DNA of 14,309 nucleotides, taken from contig QNFD01000026.1 of NCBI GenBank assembly GCA_003645435.1, forward strand, positions 1-14,309, written 5' to 3'. The DNA comes from Gammaproteobacteria bacterium (GTDB lineage Bacteria; Pseudomonadota; Gammaproteobacteria; GCA-001735895). This document shows positions 1 to 8,459 of this stretch, piece by piece. The notes under the pieces were generated by a model that was given only the letters and a program-made list of their open reading frames with translations, did no database searches and was not told where the DNA came from. A program made the position numbers and the translations under genes. Numbering within the stretch: position 1 is the first letter of the stretch; each line of letters opens with the position of its first letter.

Positions 1-375
1 CTGCCCGTTGCTGTCTTTTGCCAGGCTCAGATTCCTGATCGAACCGGATATTTCTCGTATCACTGGTGCTTGCAACCAGACACTTTTGACAAGATCAATT
101 TCCACCGCCATATCGTCAACCGATATGGGCGCATCGCGATTCGGTAGTAGCACCGAAGCATTTTGAAATCGTAAAATCGGATTGAAGCGGTTCCAGCCAC
201 CCCGTATATTGATAAAACTGATCTCGGAGACTACCTCGCTCGCGAGCCAATCCTTAATCTCGGTTTCGAAGTAAGCTATATTCGCCAGACCAATGCGTAA
301 TCCGACCACCAGCAATGCGAGCAGGACGAGTATCACCGACAGCAATCGCGTAAAAAATCGAATTAAACGAGCCAT
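1..375 (-). CDS. yhdP: YhdP/AsmA-like envelope protein, N-terminal part only (cut by window edge)
   Basis: This reading frame runs from an ATG at 375 to base 1 without a stop, giving the first 125 residues of a much longer protein. It begins MARLIRFFTRLL, followed by one hydrophobic segment (about residues 7-27) ending in GLRIGL. Next comes an extracytoplasmic stretch containing GGWNRFNPILRFQNASVLL, which matches the pattern I know from the start of YhdP (signal anchor, then a beta-rich AsmA-like repeat region with a 'W..F.P.L...' motif). YhdP-family proteins span the periplasm and are linked to phospholipid transport to the outer membrane. The position directly after rng is the E. coli order (maf-rng-yhdP), and the gap to the rng stop is 24 bases. 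There is no strong Shine-Dalgarno; the start rests on the signal anchor and on gene spacing. Usual length is above 1,200 residues, so most of the gene lies outside. Confidence 0.85.
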   Translation of the reverse strand, partial: MARLIRFFTRLLSVILVLLALLVVGLRIGLANIAYFETEIKDWLASEVVSEISFINIRGGWNRFNPILRFQNASVLLPNRDAPISVDDMAVEIDLVKSVWLQAPVIREISGSIRNLSLAKDSNGQ

Positions 376-399
376 CTGGTATCAAATCTGACCTGAAGC

Positions 400-1878
400 C
401 TAAACCGGCACAACATCATAGGTTTCCTGGGTAAAATGGTTCTCAACCTGGAGTTTTACCGGAATATTAATAAAAGTTTCAAGTTCGGCAAGGCTTGCGG
501 CCTCTTCATCAAGCAAGCGGTCGATCACATCCTGATTAGCCATAACCAGCAATTGCTGCACCTCGTCATAAAGTCTTGCAGTGCTCAGTATTTCACGAAA
601 AATCTCATAGCATACTGTTTCAGTGGTTTTGTGCGAGCCGCGTCCATGACAAATGAGGCAAGTCTCGCACAACACGTGTTCGAGGCTTTCGCGCGTGCGT
701 TTTCGGGTCATTTCCACCAGGCCCAATGGAGATACTTCACAAATCTGGGTCTTGGCATGGTCCTTGGCGAGGTACTTTTCCAGGGTTTTCAATACCTGCC
801 GTTTATGTTCATCCTGCTCCATGTCAATGTAATCGATAATAATAATGCCGCCCAGGTTGCGTAACCGTAGCTGACGCGCAATAGCCTGGGAAGCTTCCAT
901 ATTGGTCTTGAAGATGGTTTCCTCGAGGTTTCGGTGGCCGACAAACGCACCGGTATTGATATCGATGGTAGTCATTGCCTCGGTCTGATCAATAATCAGA
1001 TATCCGCCCGATTTCAACCCCACCTGTCGCGCCAGCGCGCGTTGAATTTCATCGTCGATATTGTGCACATCAAATAAAGGTCGCTCACCCGGATAATGCT
1101 CGATCCTGGCCGGTAAGTCGGGTATGTAACGTTGCGAAAACTCGATCATCTTTTGATAAGTTTCCCTCGAATCGACTTTTACGAGGCTGGTTTCCCTGCC
1201 CACCATATCCCTCAGAGTACGTATCGATAGCGGCAGGTCTTCATGCACCAGGCTACCGGGCTTGAGATCCTGCGCGTTTTCCAGCAAGGAATCCCACAGC
1301 GTGGCGAGGAAGCTGATATCGCGATGAAGCTCCTCTTCTTCGACCCCTTCGGCCGCAGTACGCACTATACAGCCACCATGACGGTTTTCTATCAATCCCT
1401 CGCCCAGCAGTCCGCGTAATCTCTGACGTTCATCTTCATCCTCGATCTTTACCGAAACTCCGATCTGAGATGAATTAGGCGTGTAAACCAGGTACCGGGA
1501 AGGTACTGAAATACTTGTCGTAAGCCGGGCTCCCTTGCTACCCAGGGGGTCTTTCACAACCTGCACTAACAATGTCTGGCCCTCGTGTAGCAGTTCATTG
1601 ATTGCGGGCCGGGGCTTGTCTTCAGGGTTTTCGGTTCCGGCGCTATTGTTGTCGATGTCCGACACGTGTAAAAAGCCGGCTTTCTCGAGGCCAATATCGA
1701 CAAAGGCCGCTTCCATCCCGGGTAATACTCGATTTACCTTGCCTTTATAAATATTCCCGACTATACCGCGGCTGCCCTGCCTTTCTATGCTAACTTCCTG
1801 CAGGGCACCATTTTCAACCACTGCCACACGGGTTTCCTGCGGCGTGATATTGACAAGAATTTCTTCACTGATAGTCAT
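400..1878 (-). CDS. rng: Ribonuclease G (RNase E/G family)
   Basis: This 492-residue protein is full length for RNase G (E. coli about 489). It is a single-strand endoribonuclease that matures the 16S rRNA 5' end and degrades some mRNAs. Visible features are the S1 RNA-binding domain (about residues 38-125, GIVGNIYKGKVNRVLPGMEAAFVDIG split around it), the 5'-sensor/RNase H-like part, and the DNase I-like catalytic part with TIDINTG (Asp306) and IIIIDYIDM (Asp349), the metal-binding aspartates of the family. The Zn-link cysteines are Cys404 and Cys407 (CETC), followed by CHGRG. The long C-terminal degradosome scaffold of RNase E is absent, which separates it from rne. The ATG at 1878 overlaps the maf stop in an ATGA arrangement, implying translational coupling. 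yhdP follows 24 bases downstream. Confidence 0.97.
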   Translation of the reverse strand: MTISEEILVNITPQETRVAVVENGALQEVSIERQGSRGIVGNIYKGKVNRVLPGMEAAFVDIGLEKAGFLHVSDIDNNSAGTENPEDKPRPAINELLHEGQTLLVQVVKDPLGSKGARLTTSISVPSRYLVYTPNSSQIGVSVKIEDEDERQRLRGLLGEGLIENRHGGCIVRTAAEGVEEEELHRDISFLATLWDSLLENAQDLKPGSLVHEDLPLSIRTLRDMVGRETSLVKVDSRETYQKMIEFSQRYIPDLPARIEHYPGERPLFDVHNIDDEIQRALARQVGLKSGGYLIIDQTEAMTTIDINTGAFVGHRNLEETIFKTNMEASQAIARQLRLRNLGGIIIIDYIDMEQDEHKRQVLKTLEKYLAKDHAKTQICEVSPLGLVEMTRKRTRESLEHVLCETCLICHGRGSHKTTETVCYEIFREILSTARLYDEVQQLLVMANQDVIDRLLDEEAASLAELETFINIPVKLQVENHFTQETYDVVPV

Positions 1879-2456
1879 TGTTTTAGTACTGATATTCCCG
1901 CTTCACCTAAAAGCGCCGCAGTTTCAAATAAAGGTAGTCCCATCACCGATGAATAACTACCTTCGATGCGTTCTATAAAAATGGCCGCCTTACCCTGAAT
2001 CGCATAAGCGCCGGCCTTGTCGAATGGTTCATCCTGCGCGCAACAGGCTTCAATTTCCCAATCTTCCAGCGCGCGGAATTTGACCTGGTTTAGCGACATT
2101 TTCAGCTCGAGCCGACCCGCATAACTGAGTGCTACAGCCGATAGCACCTGATGCTGCCTGGCCGATAATTTTGCCAGCATACGGCAACAATCCTGCGCGT
2201 CATCCGGCTTGCCAATAATACTACCATCAATACTTACAATAGTATCGGCAGCGAGCACCGGCAGCAGCCGTGCCCGGGCGGAAGCCATTTTTTGGCCGGC
2301 ACGGGCCTTGGTTTCGGCCATTCGACAAACGTATTCTTCGGCAGACTCCGCGGGCACCTGCGACTCGTCGATACTGATCTCCAGGGTTTCGAATTCGATA
2401 CCGATTTGGCGTAGCAATTCGGCTCGGCGCGGCGAACTTGAGGCCAGGAAAATCAT
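1875..2456 (-). CDS. maf: Maf-family nucleotide pyrophosphatase (YhdE type, dTTP/UTP)
   Basis: This 193-residue enzyme hydrolyses non-canonical or surplus nucleoside triphosphates to monophosphates. Family motifs are the N-terminal ASSSPRR (residues 5-11), the ESAEEY..R.A..KA helix, LAADTIV with the likely catalytic Asp71, IGKP (81-84), and DKAGAYAIQG (146-155). The DKAGAYAIQG form fits the YhdE branch (dTTP/UTP) rather than the YceF branch (m7GTP). The frame stays open for 69 codons upstream of 2456 through the end of rlmH. The ATG at 2456 was chosen because MIFLASSSPRR is the normal family N-terminus, while the upstream residues look like noise. It lies 71 bases after rlmH and overlaps rng by 4 bases (ATGA). 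No strong Shine-Dalgarno is visible. Confidence 0.95.
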   Translation of the reverse strand: MIFLASSSPRRAELLRQIGIEFETLEISIDESQVPAESAEEYVCRMAETKARAGQKMASARARLLPVLAADTIVSIDGSIIGKPDDAQDCCRMLAKLSARQHQVLSAVALSYAGRLELKMSLNQVKFRALEDWEIEACCAQDEPFDKAGAYAIQGKAAIFIERIEGSYSSVMGLPLFETAALLGEAGISVLKQ

Positions 2457-2527
2457 GTGTCTATCATAGCTCGAAAGCCTGAAGCCTGCCTGAATACAAA
2501 GCTTAGGGTTTATCTCGAGATAATTGT

Positions 2528-2998
2528 CTATTCTCGATGATAGGGATGCCCGCTGAGCAGGGTCGAGGCCCGATAGAGTTGTTCGATCAGCACCACCCGC
2601 ACCAGCGCATGCGGCATGGTCATGCGACCGAGTGCAATCGTTTGCGCACAGGCCTTTCGACATTGATCGGCAAGCCCCTCAGGACCCCCAATGATGAGGT
2701 TGACCTGCGCATACTCCGGCAGCCATCGCTCCATCTGTTCCGACCATTCCAGGCTTGACCACTGCTTTCCATGCTCGTCGAGGGCGATACTAAAGCTGCC
2801 GCGAGGAATTTTTTTTAAGATTAATGCGCCTTCCTGACGCCTCAGTTGCTCGGCCGACACCCTGCTTTTACGCTGGGCCAACGCAATAGTAGTCAGTTGA
2901 ATATTCAGTTCACGGGGCATTCGTTTAAGATAATCGCTACAGGCGACGTCTACCCATTCCGGCATTTTCCGGCCGACCGCGATAATCTGGATTTTCAA
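2528..2998 (-). CDS. rlmH: 23S rRNA (pseudouridine1915-N3)-methyltransferase RlmH
   Basis: This 156-residue SPOUT methyltransferase is expected to methylate pseudouridine 1915 in helix 69 of 23S rRNA on assembled ribosomes, using S-adenosylmethionine. The length matches E. coli RlmH (155). Visible motifs are the N-terminal MKIQIIAVGRKMPEWV, the knot motif LIIGGPEGL (101-109), the MPHALVRVVLIEQLYRA segment, and the invariant C-terminus HPYHRE. The start codon is TTG at 2998. It is the only start that gives the standard N-terminus, and no in-frame ATG lies nearby. It sits 44 bases downstream of rsfS, its usual partner in proteobacteria. A weak start may keep expression low, but that is inference. 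Confidence 0.96.
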   Translation of the reverse strand: MKIQIIAVGRKMPEWVDVACSDYLKRMPRELNIQLTTIALAQRKSRVSAEQLRRQEGALILKKIPRGSFSIALDEHGKQWSSLEWSEQMERWLPEYAQVNLIIGGPEGLADQCRKACAQTIALGRMTMPHALVRVVLIEQLYRASTLLSGHPYHRE

Positions 2999-3042
2999 AA
3001 CAAAGGCACCGGGGCAGCCTGCGCCTTAAACAGCGAATTTGC

Positions 3043-3429
3043 TCACGACGTTCTGCCATAATCGGTTTCGCCCAGTTCTTCTCGCCATAGTTTTTCGAGA
3101 TCATAGAACTCCCGGACATCGGGCAGCATGACGTGTACAACGACATCGCCAAGATCGACCAGCACCCATTCTCCTACATCTTCTCCCTCCACCCCCAGTG
3201 GCGGCAAGTTGGCCAGCTTCGCTTTTTCGCTTACCTCGGCGGCAATAGATTTAACATGCCGGCTCGACGTGCCGCTGGCAAATATCATGAAGTCGGTGAA
3301 ACTGGCCTGTTTTCGAACATCGAGAACCTGAATATTTTCAGCTTTTAAATCTTCGAGGGCCTGCAGGGTCAACTTTTTGAGATTTTGTGCCTGCAGGGTC
3401 ACAGGCGACGACTGGTTCGCATCATTCAT
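3043..3429 (-). CDS. rsfS: Ribosomal silencing factor RsfS (Iojap/YbeB)
   Basis: This 128-residue RsfS binds L14 of the 50S subunit and blocks subunit joining under starvation. The Iojap domain occupies about residues 17-116, with [20 protein letters not shown] (one run), SSRHV (55-59), [19 protein letters not shown] and VHVM, ending YDLEKLW. It carries about 16 extra N-terminal residues and a short C-terminal tail compared with the E. coli protein (105 residues). The ATG at 3429 lies within the end of nadD (overlap of 8 bases). No Shine-Dalgarno is visible; the bases just before the ATG read ACCTCT, so coupling to nadD translation is likely. Confidence 0.96.
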   Translation of the reverse strand: MNDANQSSPVTLQAQNLKKLTLQALEDLKAENIQVLDVRKQASFTDFMIFASGTSSRHVKSIAAEVSEKAKLANLPPLGVEGEDVGEWVLVDLGDVVVHVMLPDVREFYDLEKLWREELGETDYGRTS

Positions 3430-4045
3430 AGAGGTGGTTGCTCATAATAAATTGTTGAATAGCTTCGGGTAGACAGTCTAATGTCTGGGCACTAACACCG
3501 TTTTGCAACTGCTGTTTAATCCGACTCGATGAACAGGGATTTTCGTCGATTTCCAGCGCCAGGATGGCTCCATGGGCTTTGCGCTTCAGGGCCTGTACAG
3601 AATTTACGCATCGGTCTGAGTAATTTGACCAGTTCAGCTCAATGCCCGGTCTACGGCAAACTATCAGATTGACCAGTTGTAAAATTTCATCCGGGGATTT
3701 CCAGTCGTGAAAAACATTGAACGCGTCGGCGCCAAGAACAAGGTGAACCCTGTCAAACTGGCCCTGGTCGCAAATCTGGCGCAGGCTATCGATCATATAA
3801 GATTGGCCACCACGATCCAGTTCCAGGGTATTGAGCCTGAATCCAGTATGGCCGGCTATTGCCAGTTTAATCATTTGAAGTCGATCTGCATTGTTAGCCT
3901 GCGGCAAATCCCGGTGGACCGGGTTTGCGCAGGGCATGAAATGTAGTTCGTCGAGGTCTAGCTGCGATAATACCTGTTCAGCCATTTGCAGATGACCCAT
4001 ATGAACAGGATCAAAGGTTCCTCCGAGAATACCAATCGTCTTCAA
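3422..4045 (-). CDS. nadD: Nicotinate-mononucleotide adenylyltransferase
   Basis: This 207-residue NadD transfers AMP from ATP to nicotinate mononucleotide in NAD synthesis. The nucleotidyltransferase motif [11 protein letters not shown] is at residues 8-18, [14 protein letters not shown] is near 103-115, and [10 protein letters not shown] (171-180) is the ISSTxIR-type ATP-binding motif. The start is TTG at 4045 ([15 protein letters not shown]). Upstream in this frame there is no ATG or GTG nearby, and the family starts at exactly this point. The TTG overlaps the proA stop as TTGA, an arrangement suggesting translational coupling. rsfS overlaps its 3' end by 8 bases, the common nadD-rsfS pairing. 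Confidence 0.96.
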   Translation of the reverse strand: MKTIGILGGTFDPVHMGHLQMAEQVLSQLDLDELHFMPCANPVHRDLPQANNADRLQMIKLAIAGHTGFRLNTLELDRGGQSYMIDSLRQICDQGQFDRVHLVLGADAFNVFHDWKSPDEILQLVNLIVCRRPGIELNWSNYSDRCVNSVQALKRKAHGAILALEIDENPCSSSRIKQQLQNGVSAQTLDCLPEAIQQFIMSNHLYE

Positions 4046-5340
4046 TTTCGAATATGCCCGTCTCCAAGGACGATGTATTTTTGCGAGGTTAAACCGATTA
4101 AACCAACCGGTCCGCGCGCGTGTAGCTTGTCGGTGCTAATTCCGATTTCAGCGCCTAAACCATACTCAAAACCATCGGCAAATGCGGTCGAGGCATTGAC
4201 CAGTACCGAACTCGAATCCACGCGCCGAAGAAACTGCCTTGCACGGCTATAATTTTCGGTCACTATCGAATCCGTGTGCTGCGACCCGTGTCGATTGATA
4301 TGCGTGATTGCCGCTTCCAAATCATCGACAATCTTTATCGACAGGATGGGCGCCAGGTACTCGGTTTCCCAGTCCTCGTCGCTGGCAATAGCTATATTTG
4401 CAGGATCAAACTGGCGACTACGCTTGCAACCCCGGAGCTCTACCCCCTTATCAACAAAGGCCTGAATCAATTCCGGCATAACCGCTTTAGCGACCGGGTC
4501 TGCAACCAACAGAGTTTCCATTGCATTACAAACCCCGTAGCGGCGGGTCTTGGCGTTTACCGCGATATTCAAAGCCTTTTGCCGGTCGGCGTCTTCATCA
4601 ATATAAACATGGCATATTCCATCCAGGTGTTTAATCACCGGAATACTCGACTCCCCTGCCACCCGTTCTATTAAAGACTTGCCGCCGCGCGGAATGATGA
4701 CGTCGATCGACTCATGCAGTTTCAGCATGTGCCCCACCGCTTCACGGTTTATCGTGTTAACTACCTGTACCGATGACTCTGGCAATCCTGCCTGTGCAAG
4801 CCCCTGCTCGATACACCGGTATATAGCCTGGTTAGAATGTATCGCCTCCTTACCCCCGCGTAGAATACTGGCATTGCCCGCTTTTAAACACAGCGCCGCG
4901 GCATCGATCGTAACGTTTGGCCTGGACTCATAAATAATACCAATAACACCGAGTGGAACACGCATTTTTCCAACCTGGATTCCGGAAGGTCGATACTCTA
5001 GTTCGCTAATTTCACCCACCGGATCGGCCAGTGCTGCGACCTGCTGCAAGCCGTTAATCATTGCATCGATACGCGCATCGGATAGCAACAGGCGGTCAAG
5101 CATGGCTTCGTCCAGACCCGCCAACTTGCCTGCCTGCATATCCCTGCTGTTCTCGGATTTGATCTTTTCGCGCTGTGCGTCGATCGCCCTGCCAATATTT
5201 ACCAGCGCAAGATTTTTTATCTCGGGATCTGCGTAGGCCAGCACTTCGGCCGCGGCTCGCGCCGACTGGCCCAATTCAGTCATATACCGTTGAATATCAA
5301 CAGTATCGGATTTAAATTCTTTTTTTATTGCAACACCCAT
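4042..5340 (-). CDS. proA: Gamma-glutamyl phosphate reductase (proline synthesis)
   Basis: This 432-residue ProA reduces gamma-glutamyl phosphate to glutamate-5-semialdehyde with NADPH. It has the aldehyde-dehydrogenase fold. Recognisable stretches are [41 protein letters not shown], and the catalytic cysteine (Cys271) in [12 protein letters not shown]. The C-terminal block is [17 protein letters not shown]. The frame is open from a TTG at 5385, but the ATG at 5340 is chosen because it has a proper AGGA site 6 bases upstream and clears the holA stop by 17 bases. It has about 15 more N-terminal residues than the E. coli enzyme (417). proA between holA and nadD is also the Pseudomonas order. 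Confidence 0.96.
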   Translation of the reverse strand: MGVAIKKEFKSDTVDIQRYMTELGQSARAAAEVLAYADPEIKNLALVNIGRAIDAQREKIKSENSRDMQAGKLAGLDEAMLDRLLLSDARIDAMINGLQQVAALADPVGEISELEYRPSGIQVGKMRVPLGVIGIIYESRPNVTIDAAALCLKAGNASILRGGKEAIHSNQAIYRCIEQGLAQAGLPESSVQVVNTINREAVGHMLKLHESIDVIIPRGGKSLIERVAGESSIPVIKHLDGICHVYIDEDADRQKALNIAVNAKTRRYGVCNAMETLLVADPVAKAVMPELIQAFVDKGVELRGCKRSRQFDPANIAIASDEDWETEYLAPILSIKIVDDLEAAITHINRHGSQHTDSIVTENYSRARQFLRRVDSSSVLVNASTAFADGFEYGLGAEIGISTDKLHARGPVGLIGLTSQKYIVLGDGHIRN

Positions 5341-5346
5341 TACTGG

Positions 5347-5350
5347 TCCT
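5347..5350 (-). promoter_or_regulatory. Ribosome binding site of proA
   Basis: AGGA lies 6 bases before the ATG at 5340, inside the 17-base gap after holA. It decides against the longer frame from the TTG at 5385. It is one of the few clear Shine-Dalgarno sites in this cluster. Confidence 0.7.
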
Positions 5351-5357
5351 GTTACTA

Positions 5358-6356
5358 CTAAGCCTGCATTGCCGGGATACCACAAAACTCACAGATCAGC
5401 GACTTTATCTGTAACCAGTCAGCATCTACACAGACGGCATCCTGTTGGCCCTTGCCAATGCGGTCTAATGTAGCACAGCTTTGTAACAAACGCTCAATTT
5501 GATCCAGCCCCATTCTGCTCAGTGCGCGCTGATACAATCCTTGACTGGAACTCCAGATTCCAAGCTTTTGCCATTGCTGCTGGCCGAGTTGGCCCGACAT
5601 CTGTGCGCGTTTCAAACCAGCCAATTTTTCCAGCGTTGATTGTAAGGCCCAGAGCAAACTATTGGTGCCATAACCCTCTGCGGCCAGGCTATTTAAAATT
5701 CGCAGCGCGCGCCTGGTTTTGCCCGCGAGACAGGCATCGACCAGGGCAAAATTATTGTAGCGCGCGCTTTGCGCTACCGATTGCTCGATTACTTCAAAGG
5801 ATAACTGACCCTGCCCGTTAAAGCGGATGGAGAGCTTCTCCAGCTCCTGGTCAGCCGCCAGTAAATTACCCTCGGTGCGCTCGGCCAGGAATGCCGCGGA
5901 CTGCGCATCGATCGAAAGCGACTTTTGACTGGCGCGCTGAAGTATCCAGTCGGGTAGCCGGTTTAGGTAAACCGGTTGTAATTCGACGCTTTCACCGACC
6001 TGCTGCACGCGCTTAAACCAGGCAGAATTTTTAATCGATCGATCGAGTCGCGGCAGGACAAAAATGAACACGGTATCCGGCGGCAGGTTTTCGCACAGGG
6101 CCTGCATAGCTTTGGCCCCCTGCTGGCCCGGCTTACCATTCGGAATTCGGATTATTCGGCATTTTTTATCGGCAAATAAAGAAAGTGCATCTGACTCGTA
6201 AAGTAATTCATTCCAGTCAAAACCGGTATCGACAGAGTAAGTCTGGATATCCTCGAACCCCTGCTGTTTCATCGACTGGCGGGTTTCATCAAGCCAGTCA
6301 CGCACCAACAATGGTTCGTCACTGGACAACAGGTAAACAGGAGAGAGATTTTGCAT
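5358..6356 (-). CDS. holA: DNA polymerase III subunit delta (clamp loader), atypical N-terminus
   Basis: The delta subunit of the clamp loader opens the beta sliding clamp. From the ATG at 6356 it is 332 residues (E. coli 343). Supporting features are the first strand [40 protein letters not shown] with the Leu-Phe pair (60-61) that binds beta in E. coli delta, [16 protein letters not shown], and the helical C-terminal domain with [20 protein letters not shown]. The usual 15-20 residue N-terminal stretch (L.P.QL...L..G) before PVYLL is not recognisable. The frame stays open to a GTG at 6419 (353 residues), but the added residues (VNSIVCVCRACAKFRSRP) look noncoding and there is no Shine-Dalgarno there. 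AGG lies only 3 bases before the chosen ATG, so the start is uncertain. Confidence 0.9.
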   Translation of the reverse strand: MQNLSPVYLLSSDEPLLVRDWLDETRQSMKQQGFEDIQTYSVDTGFDWNELLYESDALSLFADKKCRIIRIPNGKPGQQGAKAMQALCENLPPDTVFIFVLPRLDRSIKNSAWFKRVQQVGESVELQPVYLNRLPDWILQRASQKSLSIDAQSAAFLAERTEGNLLAADQELEKLSIRFNGQGQLSFEVIEQSVAQSARYNNFALVDACLAGKTRRALRILNSLAAEGYGTNSLLWALQSTLEKLAGLKRAQMSGQLGQQQWQKLGIWSSSQGLYQRALSRMGLDQIERLLQSCATLDRIGKGQQDAVCVDADWLQIKSLICEFCGIPAMQA

Positions 6357-6442
6357 CGGCCTGGAACGAAATTTAGCGCATGCTCGGCATACGCATACTA
6401 TTGAATTGACCTGGCCCACATATTGAGCAAAGCCGACGGCAA

Positions 6443-7654
6443 TTACATGTCCCTGAGACCATCGGAAGGCTCAATGTCGGCAGCGCGCATGCCGCCCATG
6501 ATAGCGGCCAGAATCGCAATTCCCAGGGTCAAACCGAGGGCCCAGAAAAAGTGCTCGCTAATCAGATAGCATAAAGTTTGATCCAAATTCAGTTTAGGCG
6601 CTAAAAAGCGGTTAATTAGCTGTTCAAAGGTGAGATAAACCAGCACCGCCAGTAACCATCCAAGAACCGCCGTATACAGGGCTTGCAACACCGGAAACAA
6701 AACTATCTTGCCGCTTTTAAAACCAAGCAGACGCAACACACTGAGGTCCTTCCTTTTTCGATCGACGTTGGCCCACAGGCTCGCCCCTAATGAAAATGAA
6801 AATCCGGCAGCCCCGACACAGGCAATAATCCAGAAAATAATCGAAAGATTTTCATCAATCGATTGTACGGTGCTAATTTCTGCAGTATTGGCCCGCACCT
6901 GCACACCTTCACTCTCGAGAAGCCTGACCAGGTATTCGACATCGTATATCGAACGCGCATAAAGCCGAAAAGACGGGTAACTCCTCGAGGATTCGTCTAA
7001 TTCACTCCCATCCCAGCCAAGAGACGGCACCGCCCGGCCATCCTTAAACTGTTCGGTAGCGAGTAGCAGGTCAAGGTGCACAAAAGCCACGTTTCGACTC
7101 ACGACCTTGGCATCGGCAATGTCGATCACAGTCAGGTCCAGATGCACACGCTCGCGCTTACCCTGGAACTGCCGCGCCAGGCTCGCATCGATACGATCAT
7201 CCCGCTTCACATTTAATTTTTCCGCGGCGCCCTGACTCAGGATTATCTGAAACTGGTCCGAAGGCGTTTTCGGCAGCTTCGTGAGTAATGGATCGCCTTC
7301 CGCGGTGGCCAACAGCTCTGTAGTCAGAATTCTTTTCGCGGTTTGGCTTTTTAACTGCATCGTGGCCGCAAGCGCACGAGTTTTGGGGATAACAAATTCA
7401 ACTTCATCGAGGTCCCGGAAACGCTCAAACCACCCCTGATCGTAGTGACCGCTGCCTATCGGTCGGATCTCCCTGTTAATCGGATTTTCAATCAACTGGG
7501 TAACCATTGAAGTGACTATGCCGAATTTGAGGCCGAACAAAATCATTAGCGGCGCCAGAACCGCCGCTAACGCCGCCACGAAACATCCCGACATGCGCCA
7601 TTCGTGGGTGTAATCCCGAAAACTTAAACGAATTATATTGCCGACCTGGGTCAC
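6443..7654 (-). CDS. FtsX/MacB-type ABC transporter permease (TagS-like)
   Basis: This 403-residue inner-membrane protein has the FtsX/MacB permease layout. TM1 is at about 25-45, followed by a periplasmic domain of roughly 225 residues, then TM2 (about 272-294), TM3 (about 318-342) and TM4 (about 368-389). Between TM2 and TM3 is the cytoplasmic coupling segment DRKRKDLSVLRLLGFKSGKI, typical of the family, and the C-terminus ADIEPSDGLRDM is the usual FtsX-type ending. It follows its ATPase by 12 bases and must pair with it. Such transporters often do mechanical work on periplasmic partners rather than move a substrate through the membrane. With the VWA gene upstream, I infer a TagS-like role in envelope signalling; LolC/E or MacB-like functions are less likely because no MacA or LolA partner is nearby. 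The start is GTG at 7654 with a good ribosome binding site. Confidence 0.88.
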   Translation of the reverse strand: MTQVGNIIRLSFRDYTHEWRMSGCFVAALAAVLAPLMILFGLKFGIVTSMVTQLIENPINREIRPIGSGHYDQGWFERFRDLDEVEFVIPKTRALAATMQLKSQTAKRILTTELLATAEGDPLLTKLPKTPSDQFQIILSQGAAEKLNVKRDDRIDASLARQFQGKRERVHLDLTVIDIADAKVVSRNVAFVHLDLLLATEQFKDGRAVPSLGWDGSELDESSRSYPSFRLYARSIYDVEYLVRLLESEGVQVRANTAEISTVQSIDENLSIIFWIIACVGAAGFSFSLGASLWANVDRKRKDLSVLRLLGFKSGKIVLFPVLQALYTAVLGWLLAVLVYLTFEQLINRFLAPKLNLDQTLCYLISEHFFWALGLTLGIAILAAIMGGMRAADIEPSDGLRDM

Positions 7655-7661
7655 GAGGAAA

Positions 7662-7668
7662 CCCCTCT
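7662..7668 (-). promoter_or_regulatory. Ribosome binding site of the permease gene, overlapping the ATPase stop
   Basis: AGAGGGG lies 7 bases before the GTG at 7654 and shares its first bases with the TAG stop of the ATPase gene. It supports the GTG as the true start and tight coupling of the two ABC genes. Confidence 0.65.
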
Positions 7669-8395
7669 AATCACGAAAGGTGGACTGGTAAATGCGGCCA
7701 TTTTCGGTAGGGCCCGATTCCTGGCGCAACATTCTCAAATCCATTTTATACACATGCGCCCAGTCATGGCTGGCGGTAATCAGTGTAATCTTCAATCCTT
7801 TAATCAACTCCATGACCACCGCCATAATTTTTCTCGCGGTGATCGGATCGAGTGCGGCGGTAGGTTCATCGGCGAGCAGGATCGAGGGGCGATGCGCCAG
7901 CGCCCTGGCGAAAGCCACCCGTTGCCTTTCCCCGGCAGAGAGCAGTCCCGGCAATTTGTCGAGCTGTCGATGGATACCCAACACCTTTGAAATTGAGGGA
8001 ATTGAATCATCTTTCGGTAAATTCAACAGCTGGCGCGGCAACTCGATATTCTCACGTACAGTCAGGTAAGGTAATAGACCGCCCGACTGTAAAACATAAC
8101 CAATGTGCTGTTTTCGAATGAGCGACAGGCGATTATGTTTTTTACGACGCCATAATTCGTCAACATCGTCGGTTTCACCACCTACCGGGGATATAGAAAA
8201 GCCATCTGCTTGATCCGGATGCAAAACCAGTGCGAATAAGTCCATTAGCGTACTCTTACCGCATCCGCTATGTCCAACCAGGGCAATATTTTCTTCTGCA
8301 TGAATATCAATGCTGGGTATATGTAATCGAAAACCGGCATTCTCGACCATACGCTCCTTGACCACATTTCTCAATGAGTAAACAACAGCAGTCAT
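7667..8395 (-). CDS. ABC transporter ATP-binding protein (LolD/MacB class, TagT-like)
   Basis: This 242-residue cytoplasmic ATPase has every ABC motif: Walker A GHSGCGKST (41-49), Q-loop Gln103 in YVLQSGGLLPYLT, signature LSAGERQRVAFARAL (from 152), Walker B ILLADEP (172-178), D-loop ALDP, and switch His210 (ASHDW). The signature reads LSAGE rather than LSGGQ/E. The size and motifs put it with the LolD/MacB/FtsE-like group that partners FtsX-type permeases, and that permease gene follows 12 bases downstream. The ATG at 8395 lies 64 bases after the VWA gene and has no strong Shine-Dalgarno. Function beyond powering the partner permease cannot be read from sequence. By context I favour a TagT-like role. 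Confidence 0.93.
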   Translation of the reverse strand: MTAVVYSLRNVVKERMVENAGFRLHIPSIDIHAEENIALVGHSGCGKSTLMDLFALVLHPDQADGFSISPVGGETDDVDELWRRKKHNRLSLIRKQHIGYVLQSGGLLPYLTVRENIELPRQLLNLPKDDSIPSISKVLGIHRQLDKLPGLLSAGERQRVAFARALAHRPSILLADEPTAALDPITARKIMAVVMELIKGLKITLITASHDWAHVYKMDLRMLRQESGPTENGRIYQSTFRD

Positions 8396-8459
8396 AATTC
8401 AGCAGCCTGGTTCAACGGTGTTACTACTTAGACCGCAGTACAATTTATTAACACTACTT

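Noticed and set aside
436..864. Open frame of 142 codons on the plus strand inside rng
   Set aside because: It lies wholly antisense to the conserved C-terminal part of RNase G and has no recognisable domain; it is a shadow of the real gene. The same holds for the other plus-strand frames in the window.
2457..2663. Extended maf frame of 69 more codons upstream
   Set aside because: It overlaps the conserved end of rlmH in another frame, and the Maf family starts at MIFLASSSPRR.
8396..8459. Inverted repeat GTGTTA...TAACAC between the VWA and ATPase genes, as a hairpin or terminator
   Set aside because: The 6-bp arms are separated by about 25 bases and there is no following T-run; this could be chance.
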